Positions 54,981-64,000 of a DNA stretch of 64,000 nucleotides are shown one piece after another. The stretch's first letter is position 1, and the number at the start of each line of letters is the position of its first letter. This DNA is from Physcomitrium patens (taxonomy: Eukaryota; Streptophyta; Bryopsida; Funariales; Funariaceae). Where the stretch lies: assembly GCF_000002425.4 (NCBI RefSeq), contig NC_037256.1:12619556-12683555 (forward strand), given 5' to 3'. The position numbers and the translations under genes were made by a program. Under the pieces are notes generated by a model. That model searched no databases and was not told the origin of the DNA. It worked only from the letters and a program-made list of their open reading frames with translations.

Positions 54981-56801
54981 AATTGAGGCCATCTTCTAAT
55001 TGGGATTGAGGAGTGAAATTTACACTCACATTTTGGTTCGTTTGGCGGGAGATGGTGCTTCTAATGGTGTGTGTGAATATGAAGTTTGCTTGTTGTGATT
55101 GATCTTGCTTGATTTTTTTGAGTGAGGAATTCAAGTAGCTCATCATTGGTAGTAAGTTTTCTTCATCTCTTCTTTATTGGTGTAAGCAAAGAATTTCTAA
55201 TTCTAAATTTATAAGATAGTCAAAAATTTCATTGTTAAGTTGGATGTTGATTTGCTCTCGGATTTTCATCAATCAGTTTTTATGTGTTGCAATTTTTGAG
55301 TCGAAAATTCTTGAGGTTGTGTGTTTAGATGTAAGCTTTTCAAAAAGCTATCACATATTCAAATTGAAGTTGATTTGAATTTGTAGTGAATTTTAGAGTA
55401 GAAAGAGGTTCACTGCCTTAGTAGTTTCATGTATCTCATGTTTGAAAAGGCATTTCTTAGTGCTTGTTGATTCTTTTAAAGTGGAAACTTACATTTAGAA
55501 GTAAATTAAAGTTGAGGTCGTAGTGGTGCAAAATTCACTGCAATTGAATCAAAACTGAAATTTTGGCAATTTTTGGAGTAGAGAGAGGTTGCTGCCTTAA
55601 GCGGAATACAATTGAGATTGTGGTTTGAGGAGAAGGAACATAAGAAGGAAGGAGGAAAGTATTTACAGCTTGCAAACAAGTAAGTCCTTGAACCTTGTCA
55701 ATTATTCTTTCTTTGAAATTTTAGAAAATTGCTTGAATACAAGGAGCTGGAGCTAGGAGTTGGAGGGTAGAATCTAGGAGGAAGACGTGAGAGAGGTAAG
55801 TCTCCAATCTCTCTTGTAGTTGAAGGATGGAAGAAGGTAGATAGAACCTTTAATCCATTATCCTTAAACCTTAAATCTTTACCTAGAACATTTAGTTTGA
55901 GATCGACTTGGAGAGAAATCACGTATTTTGGAAATTCGTTAACAAGTGACACGTTGATTGGAGATGTAACTAGGTGAGTTCTTGTTCAATGTGGTGTGAA
56001 CTATTTGCAAAGAATTATTTTTGTAATATAACCTTTGTTGTTAACTATTATAGTAGGTAATTTCTTAATTATTTTATTGAAAAAAAGTAAGAAAAAAGGA
56101 GAGCTTGCAGTGCTTGTAGAACGGGTAAATTAGTTAGTGCTAAAATTTTGACTTTAGTAGATTAGAACCGGTATTGATGAAATCAGGAAACCAATAGTCA
56201 TGTGAAAGGTTCCAAGATACAGTTAACTAACAAAAAAAAACCGGTTGGAATCTGAAAAAGGGTATAGTAGGAGAAAGATTGATTAGCTTAGGGCCAGACT
56301 TGTGAGTCTTAGAGCCGGGGTATGCTTGGGTGCTACCTCTATTTTTTCTATTTCTTTTCTTTTATATTTTGATGTTTCGTTGTGTTTATAAAGAGAAGTT
56401 TATGAGAATTGTGTGTTGATCACAGTATTACAGTGAATGATGTATTGGACCAGAATTGGTTCTATACATTGCACATGAAATAGTGTTATAGATTGAGAGA
56501 TGATAGTTTGAAAATGATTGAATGACCATTGAGTTGAAAAATATAAATGAAGTTAGAATTACAGAGAATTGATAAGAAATTGAGAATGTTGTAATTGAAG
56601 TTATTAAATTAGACATGGTACTGAAGAATTAATATTATACAATTCAGTGATTGGGAATTAACTTATTGAATATCAAATGATTATATTCAATTAATGGTGA
56701 CCTTAACAATTAACTCATGCGACACTTCTTTCCCTTGTGTTTGAACCGATTTAAACTATACTTAATTCAGAAATTGTGGCAATTCGGATTTCCTGACTAC
56801 A
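54981..56801 (+). repeat. Probable 5' LTR region of the Athila/Tat-like element
   Basis: The LTR must end at about 56801 (...CTACA), just before the primer-binding site. Its start could not be set because the 3' LTR lies outside the window. The region has a composition unlike the relics to its left, and contains a 30-35-bp direct repeat ('gagtagagagaggtt' near 55577 and 'gagtagaaagaggtt' near 55395). Confidence 0.5.
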
Positions 56802-56804
56802 TTT

Positions 56805-56822
56805 TGGCGCCGCTGCCGAGGA
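56805..56822 (+). other. Primer-binding site of the Athila/Tat-like element
   Basis: TGGCGCCGCTGCCGAGGA closely matches the TGGCGCCGTTGCCGGGG type found in plant Athila-group elements. It starts three bases after the inferred LTR end. Confidence 0.8.
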
Positions 56823-56957
56823 AAGACAACAGTTATGAGTGTTGAGCATTAATTGAGAAATTTGATATTGAATGAGGAGTTGTAAGATTGGAGAATTGTG
56901 GTAATTGTGAAATGATTAAGAAAGAAGGAGATTATGAAATAAAAGGGAAATGATGTT

Positions 56958-59178
56958 ATGATACATCAACATGATTTTGATTATAAAAGACGTATTAAAC
57001 AAAAACGAGACCGACAATTGAGATTGGCCGCAAGGAATGTAAACCGTATTGTAGGAGAAGTATTACAGAAAAGGAGGAGACGACAGAGTTGGATTAAACC
57101 GTGGTTGCATACATGTCAACATATACGATCATATTCAGTTCCTGAGAGGGAGGCAATATTTCAGAATTACATTCCTTTATCTAAATTACCTCTTTCATTG
57201 GCAGGAGACTCTTCTAATTTAAGTCTGTCAAACGATTTGTAAAGAAAAGAATATTTACTAAAGAATTCGGCTCATTATTTCAAGGAGCATTATTGCCAAA
57301 TAAATTTAAACAATTGGAGTTACCTACTGAGGTATTAAGTAGCCCGGTGGAAGAGATTATTAAAGACATTGAACGAATTACGGAATCAGAAACTATCACA
57401 CTTCCGATTTTACCACCAATTGTATTATTACCAATGGCATCGGGAGGTGTACCCAGTGTTCCTACAGGACCACCGGTACCACCAATAGGGCCAATTGGAC
57501 CAGCAGTACCAATTTCTGTTCCAATGGGCCAAGTAGGAGATCGAACTACAAGTATAGCACCACTACCAATTTTTAGCGGATGGCCCGGTGCTGATCCAAA
57601 TCAACATCTATCCCAATTTTTGACCGCTTGTGTAGCCAATAATGGACGAACAGAAGATGTGTGGTTAAGATGGTTACCTGCAACTTTGAAGGATACCGCT
57701 TTCGAATGGTATAATCGACAACCGGCGGGTTCGTTTCCAAATTGGGAAGCTTTAAGAGCTGCTTTTCTTCTTCATTTTAGACCAATCGGATATGAAGACC
57801 GATTGAGAGAACAATTAATGTGAAGTCATATGATACCAGGAGAGGCTGTGGAGTCATATTATGGGCAAGTAGCTAACATAATTCGCCGTTGGCCCAATAA
57901 TCATTTACCTGAAAATTTCATTTTATCAATATTGATCAATGGGCTCTACCCACCAGAATTGAAAATGTTTGTTAAGGAAAATCAACCCGCCACAGTTACA
58001 TTATCGCTTGTTAGAGCCAAAGTGTGGGAGGAATGTCATTATGACCGAATCCTAAATTCAAACCCGACACTAATTCCTACTCAAGGATCTTCTAAGTTTC
58101 CAAATTGGAGTAATTTAGCCAATAGTATTACTGGAGCAATGGCACCTGCGACCCATTCTACCGTACCAATCCAAGGGGTACTTAACCTAGTTCCGTTACA
58201 AGCTGTACCATCTCCGATGGCGAGCACTTACCCTCAATTTGCACTGTATCAACCGCCTGGCATTAATATGCAGGAATTACCTATGTTACCAGGTTCGAAA
58301 GAAACCAACGAAACGCTATTATTGAATTTAACCAAGAAAATGGAAGAGTTGGCAGTAAATATGGCCAAAGAAAAAGAGAAACGACCAAAGCAGACCAATT
58401 TCCGAGCCAATGTATGGTGTACCAATTGTAAGGAACAAGGTCATATGGTTCAAGATTGTCCTTCATCAAGAAACATGAAAATTCAATGTATGAATTGCAG
58501 GGAGAAGCATCCGACTAATAACTGTTGGTATTTGTCAAATCCACATTTTAATAATACCATGTCACTATCAATGTCATGGGATGTAAATCAAATTCAAGGA
58601 AGCAATGGTAATGGATGGAATGGTAATCGATTTAATAATCAAAACCGCAATTATTCTAATAACCAAAATTTGGACCTAATTCTCAGAAGTTCCACCAAAA
58701 TCAACGAAATTATCAAGGAAATAACGGATTTATGCCCGAGCCTTCCTTACAAACGGGTCAACCAGGATCATTTACTCAGGCTACTTGGAACATACCAAGT
58801 CGTTACATCCCAATTGAAACTTCCAATATACCCAGTGGGATGGGACGAAAACCAGTTCGTTGTTTTCGATGTCGCCAGTATAGGCACTATGCAAATGAAT
58901 GTTCTAACTCTAGTGCTTTGGAAGAATATGCACCAATTTGTGGAAATTGTAAACAATCGGGACATACAACAGCCCAATGTAATGCACCTTTTAATTTTAA
59001 TAATCGCAATCAGCAGGTTCAAATTCAAAGTTCCCAAGAGGATACCAATCCAGTTCTTCAAGACTCTCCAGTTAATCATATTGAAGTGGTCCAAGCAGTA
59101 CAAACTCGAGGTCAATGGAACCTTCAATCAATTCTTAAAAAGGATAAAATTATTGAAGAACAACTTGAACCAATTTAA
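56958..59178 (+). pseudogene. gag: gag of the Athila/Tat-like element, three lesions
   Basis: A basic N-terminal part (56958-57241) shifts frame around 57220-57240. A Pro-rich linker and the gag core (FSGWPGADPNQHLSQF, ATLKDTAFEWYNRQP) follow, with a TGA at 57821-57823. The frame then continues (GEAVESYYGQVANIIRRW) into four CCHC-type knuckles. Two lie near 58417-58533 (the second has three instead of four residues before His). After a 1-nt deletion near 58665, two more lie near 58858-58980. The frame ends at TAA 59176-59178, beyond which it stays open into pol. This suggests gag and pol were once one frame. Confidence 0.8.
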
Positions 59179-62100
59179 AAGAAGGCGACTATATTTGCAA
59201 AACGAGCGAACCAATTGCAACCAGTATTGGTTCCTACCGATTCATTCAATTCGACTCCGATTGCACCAGGAGGAGTCAATTCTCAATGTCCAGTACAATC
59301 AATTCCAATAGAAACAGTACCAACGTTATCGCATATTCCAATATCTGTACCAATCGAACCACCTAATTCTGTTTCGCAATCCAATAAGGTTCCGATATCC
59401 AATCCAATTCAGAGTATGTCAATTTCTAAGGAATTGAAGTTTCCAAAGACTCGACGGAAGAAAGCGTTTGGCATTACTACTGATTTAACTCCATATGATA
59501 TATTAAAAGATCTTGATGAAATCCAACCAGCTATTACCATGAAGCAATTATTGGCTATAGCACCAGAGTGTCGTTCTACTCTAACTTCTTCATTGATACG
59601 ACGAAGACATCGAGACAAAGAGATTCATGAGGTGAGTTTAAATTCGGATCCTGGAGCACCTACAATTGATGTTACTATTGACGGAGTTTTAATCTCAGGC
59701 ATCCAAGTAGATGGTGGTTCTAGCGTCAATCTAATGACAGAGGATACCATGGAGAAATTGGGTTTGACTAGGTTATTGCCTACTACTTTATTACTACGTA
59801 TGGCGGATCATAGTAAAGTACATCCGATGGGAGTTCTGGTAGATGTGGAGACAATTATTGCGGGAATTGCATACAAGATCGACTATGTAGTCTTTCAATT
59901 GAAGAGTTCTGCGTTATCATACCCAATTCTATTGGGTAGACCTTGGTTATTTCATGCGAAGGCTCGTAATGATTGGGGACGGGGGACCTTGACGATTGAG
60001 AAAAAGTGCAATAAAATTGTTTTGCAAATGTATCCAGTTTCCTATCATGGCGAATCACAAGTATCCTGCACGGAATTTACTTCAGAAGGACATAGTGAAT
60101 CAAGCGACGATGAGGATCCATTTCATGGAAACGAACAATATGAACAAATTCAATCTCTTACAAAACATACAGGAGTTATTTATCAATGTGGTGGACCAGA
60201 GGAGTACTTAATTCACCAAGAAGATACTGACAATTTTGACCATGCCATTGCAAGATGGATGAACAATTACGCAGTCAACCATATTAGTGCGATGGAGCCA
60301 GAAATGGATGGTGCCAATTCATCAGAATTGGTAACGGGTTCAGAACCAGATGAACAACTAGAAGCACTGGAATTGGTAGAACCAGTTTGTCAGGAGATTA
60401 ATCTGGGATTAGAGACCCAGAGTCAACCTATTCAAGTTTATGGTGGTATACAAGGACGAGAGCTTCAAGATTGGATCAATTTTTTCCATAAGCATAAACC
60501 TGCATTTACTTGGACTTACAATGATTTACGAGGGATACCGGTGGAAATTGCAGAACATAGAATTGTGTTAGAAGAAACTGCGAGACCAATTCGCCAAAGA
60601 CAACATCGGCTGAATCCGAAGTATTTGCTATTAGTAAAAGAAGAATTGGATAAATTATTACGAGTTGGATTTATTTACGAAGTTCCATATAGTGAGTGGG
60701 TTTCCCCAATTGTAATGGTACCTAAAAAGAATGGAAAAATCCGCATTTGCCAAGATTATCGCAAATTGAATGCTGTTACTAAGAAAGATTATTTTCCATT
60801 ACCCTTTACGGATAGTATATTGGATGCAGTTGCTGGACATGAGTGTTATTCCTTTTTAGATGGGTTTTCAGGGTATAATCAAGTAAAGATTGCTAAGAAT
60901 GACCAATTAAAGACCACGTTTATAACTGATTGGGGTACCTACACATATACAGTTATGCCATTTGGGCTATGTAATGCTCCAGCTACATTTCAACGTGTTA
61001 TGACTCAGGCTTTTCATAAATATTTGCGTAGTTCCATGGAAATTTTCCTGGATGATTTCTGCACATTTAGTAAACGTTGTGACTACTTGAAATGGCTAGG
61101 CAATTGTTTGGATCAATGTGATCACTTCGGTATATCTTTGAATTCCGAAAAATGTACGTTTGGTGTTCCTTCAGGGAAACTATTGGGGCATATTGTTTCC
61201 AAAAAAGGAATTGCTACTGACCCAGATAAAGTGAAAAAAATAGCCAATTTACTTAGACTCGATACAGTTGCTGGTGTGCGAGGTTTTGTGGGACATGTTA
61301 GTTATTATCGAAGGTTTATCCAATCATTTGCAGTAATTTGCCAACCCTTAACTAATCTTTTAAAGAAGCCAACATCCGATGGGATGAGTCCTATTTGGAC
61401 ACGTGAATATACCGTTGCTTTCGAGGACTTAAAACGCAGATTGGTATCCGCTCCAATATCTCTCCTTGCTGGACTAAAGTTTTTCATGTATATGTGGATG
61501 CATCCAATGTTGCAATTGGTGCGGTCTTAAGTCAAAAAGATGAAAAGAATTGTGATCATCCAATTTATCATGCAAGTCGGCAATTGGTTGCTACTGAACG
61601 TAATTATACCACCATTGAGCGAGAAGCTTTGGGAATGGTTTATTCAGTTCAAAAATTTTGGCATTATCTATTGGGATGTTCTTTTGTGTTCCACGTAGAT
61701 CATGATGCCTTAAAATATATGATTAATAAACCTCAATTAAGTGGACGAATTGCTCATTGGGTATTATTGCTACAAGAATTTAATTTTACAGTTATTGTCA
61801 GACCTGGTAAATCTCATGCCAATGCCGATCATTTGTCACGATTAACTAAGGAGATGGGAGATGACCCCGTTCCAGATTCCCTACCTGATGCTAATTTGTT
61901 TGCTGTTGATATAATTTCGGAAGAGTATGCCGATTTAATTCAATATTTAACATCACAAACATTTCCTATAACTTTTACGGAGACAATGAAGAAGCAATTA
62001 CTTTATAAGAGCACTCCTTACACAATGATTGGAAATGTACTGTATAAAAAGGGCAAAGATGATGTCTTACGACGGTGTATATATCAAAGTGAAGTTGACT

Positions 62101-63173
62101 TAATTTTAAAAGGGTGTCACATAGATAGTTGTGGTGGTCATTTTGCTGGAGATGCTACGGCCCGAAAGGCCTTATTGGCTGGTTATTGGTGGCCTACAAT
62201 GTTTGCGGATGCCCATCAATATGTCCGGCGTTGTGACCCATGTCAGCGAATTGGTAGACCAACTGTTACGTCTGCAATGCTACTAGTACCAATTCTAGCT
62301 CAAACACCTTTTGAAAAATGGGGTATTGACTTTGTGGGACCAATTGCACCGGCTTCTTGCAATGGAAAAAAGCGATATATATTGGTCGCTACGGATTATG
62401 TTACAAAATGGGCTGAGGCTGTTGCTACTCGAATTGATAATGCTGCCATTGTAGCCAATTTTTTGTATGAAAATATTATTACCCGGTTTGGATGCCCTAA
62501 GGAATTGGTCAGTGACCGTGGAACTCATTTTATTAATAACACTATCGCTGCGTTAACAAATAAGTACGAGATCAAGCATCGTAAAACTTCTCCTTATCAC
62601 CCTCGGGCCAATAGTCAAACTGAAAAGACTAATGGAATTTTATGTAAAATATTAACCAAGACAATTACGGGTTCTGGCACCGATTGGGACACAAAATTGT
62701 TTGCGGCTTTATGGGCTTATCGTACTGCTTATAAGGTTACGACCAATTCTACGCCTTTCCAATTGGTGTATGGGCAAGAGGCTATTTTACCAATTGAATT
62801 GGAAGTACCTAGTTTACGGATTGCAGTGGATGAACGCTTAGGTGATACAGCGTCGCTTCAATTTAGGTTATCTGAATTAGAGAAATTGGATGAGAATCGA
62901 GGTCACGCTTTGATGGTTATGGAAGCCATTCAAAAACGATGGAAAAGATATTACGATAGCAAATTACAATTGAAAACTATTAAACCCAATGATTTGGTTT
63001 TGCTGTATGATAGCCGGTTTCAGAATTTTCCAGAAAAATTTCAAGTACAATGGCATGGACCTTACAAAGTTATTGACTGTTATTCTAATGGATCAGTACA
63101 ATTGGAAGATTTTTCTGGCATTAAATTGCCTACACGTATTAATGGTTATCGGTTAAAGTTATATCAAATGTAA
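59179..63173 (+). pseudogene. pol: pol of the Athila/Tat-like element, one frameshift
   Basis: The first part (open from 59179, first ORF start at 59215, to 61530) has a protease with Asp-Gly-Gly at residues 166-168 from 59215 and RT with FLDD at about 611-614 in place of YLDD. A 1-nt loss near 61470 moves the frame, and the second part (61494-63173) has RNase H (MDASNVAIGAVL), the integrase finger H209/H216/C247/C250 and catalytic D279, D341 and E377 with 35-residue spacing. It ends at TAA 63171-63173 without a chromodomain. Apart from the frame break all catalytic positions are kept. Confidence 0.88.
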
Positions 63174-63237
63174 TTATCTAATCAGTCCAAATTCATTATT
63201 ATTTCCTCTTAACCCGAGGACGGATATGTTTAATGAT

Positions 63238-63249
63238 GAGGAGGGGAGA
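63238..63249 (+). other. Purine-rich tract after pol
   Basis: GAGGAGGGGAGA resembles a polypurine tract. No copy of the downstream sequence occurs before the primer-binding site in this window, so it is not shown to border an LTR. Athila-type elements can have such a tract between pol and their extra ORF. Confidence 0.5.
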
Positions 63250-63412
63250 CTTGTTAAGTACGCCGTAATTTTGATGTAACCCATTGCAACTGATAGGAGA
63301 GGGGCACTTCTGAATCAGTACCTCCATTCTTGCAATTGTAGCCGAGTAATTGAGTATACCGAAAGAGGTGTTTTTGTGTTAGGGTGAGAGGTTTTGTTAT
63401 TAGGGTTTCACA

Positions 63413-64000
63413 ATGGCGAGACGTCTTAAGCGAACAAAAGAGAGGGATGATAGGTCAAGGAATGAGAGGTTTAGGAATGAGTTAGCAGAATTGGAGCTGG
63501 TAACGTTCACAAATATGGAGAATTGCCAGATTGACTTGTTGTGGCAGAGAAAATTCGAGAAAGATTTCAAGGAGGCAGACGTTTATGGTTTCTTGCGATA
63601 TTCAAGAGTTTTACCGCCATTAGATCCGTCTATTGTAGAAGAATTTGTGCGACATTATGACCCATCAGATGGTTCGAGTGTGGTGCATAATCGTATTGTG
63701 GGATTGGAGGCGCCCATTCTACACAAAGTTTTGTATTTGCCAATTGGAGAACTGGCCGTAGGATCGGAGGTGACGGTGGAGTTCAATCCGGAGCTATATT
63801 TTTGTTCGAAGACCGACGCGTTTGTGAAGGGCCAGGGTTGGAAGGTACTGGATGTTCTTAAACCAGAAGTGGGAGAGTGGTTACGATTTGTTCAGAAGAG
63901 AATGGCATTAAATAGACATACAACATATATTGCCAAGAACTTGTTGTTCGCAGCAGTAGCTTCAATGGATGGTATGAAGTTTAATTGGGCAGAGTTTGTA
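63413..64000 (+). CDS. ORF downstream of pol, 196 codons and still open at the window edge
   Basis: The ATG at 63413 has a good context (CACAATGGC) after a plant-like 'attagggtttcac' leader. The frame stays open for 588 bases to the last base. The N-terminus is basic (MARRLKRTKERDDRSRNERF). The middle has 'SSVVHNRIVGLEAPILHKVL' followed by LP, which recalls the 'V-GR-I-F-----I---L-LP' pattern of plant mobile-element proteins of the so-called putative plant transposon protein group. It lies where Athila-group elements carry a post-pol ORF. It shows no signal peptide or membrane segment in the visible part. A host gene is the alternative. Confidence 0.7.
   Translation, partial: MARRLKRTKERDDRSRNERFRNELAELELVTFTNMENCQIDLLWQRKFEKDFKEADVYGFLRYSRVLPPLDPSIVEEFVRHYDPSDGSSVVHNRIVGLEAPILHKVLYLPIGELAVGSEVTVEFNPELYFCSKTDAFVKGQGWKVLDVLKPEVGEWLRFVQKRMALNRHTTYIAKNLLFAAVASMDGMKFNWAEFV

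Larger units (their letters stand above)
56802..64000 (+). mobile_element. Athila/Tat-like Ty3/gypsy element, internal region, running off the window
   Basis: More than 7.1 kb of internal sequence: primer-binding site, gag with four zinc knuckles, pol (protease, RT, RNase H, integrase), a purine-rich tract, and a further ORF that is still open at the right edge. There is no chromodomain. The integrase zinc-finger text (GGHFAGDATARKALLAG and then WWPTMF) is of the Athila/Tat style. It carries several lesions but far fewer than the relics, so it is of intermediate age. It is unrelated in sequence to copies 1 and 2. Confidence 0.85.

Noticed and set aside
55698..55952. 84-codon minus-strand ORF in the probable 5' LTR
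   Set aside because: It lacks features and lies antisense in LTR-like DNA; probably chance.
63238..63260. Start of the 3' LTR of the Athila/Tat-like element at 'tgttaagtac' (63251)
   Set aside because: The following sequence has no counterpart before the primer-binding site, so it is not an LTR start; the ORF at 63413 is internal or flanking.

Overview
The window is nuclear DNA of a land plant. It holds one intron-containing receptor-kinase gene with plant-type splice sites, surrounded by many layers of Ty3/gypsy LTR retrotransposons. The AT-rich background and the element types would fit a bryophyte, but no sequence here proves the species.

Layout. 1-3.4 kb is a heavily decayed gypsy copy on the minus strand. 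3.4-7.9 kb is AT-rich, with a 63-bp minisatellite and a few isolated ORFs. 7.9-12.9 kb is a minus-strand gene of at least twelve exons for a malectin-like/LRR receptor kinase. Its transmembrane segment and kinase are well kept, but the ectodomain reads with one in-frame stop and one 1-nt frameshift. 12.9-16.3 kb is its upstream region. 16.25-16.87 kb is a GC-rich dispersed repeat that recurs near 27.6 and 47.1 kb.

From 16.7 to 53.3 kb the DNA is a stack of one chromodomain-type gypsy family at different ages. The oldest layers are extremely AT-rich relics. A segment of about 4.3 kb of relics occurs twice (16708-21035 and 27589-about 31850). Two young full-length copies are inserted in this background: copy 1 (+, 21184-27556, 552-bp LTRs, 5-bp target duplication GTGTC) and copy 2 (-, 36281-42636, 544-bp LTRs, target duplication ATTAG). 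There are also a young solo LTR (44056-44607, GAATG) and an older solo LTR (49838-50395). Both young copies encode gag, a -1-frame pol (protease, RT, RNase H, integrase), a chromodomain behind a shared TAG, and an extra ORF of unknown function before the 3' LTR. The extra ORF has no ATG and a possible splice acceptor at its start. Private nonsense changes or a frameshift show that neither copy is fully autonomous as it stands.

From about 55 kb to the right edge lies a second, unrelated gypsy element of Athila/Tat type (+). It has a typical primer-binding site at 56805, a gag with four zinc knuckles, pol with protease, RT, RNase H and integrase, and several frame lesions. Downstream of pol, after a purine tract, an intact 196-codon ORF starts at 63413 and runs off the window. 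It sits where Athila-type elements carry an extra ORF. No tRNA, rRNA or CRISPR array was seen.
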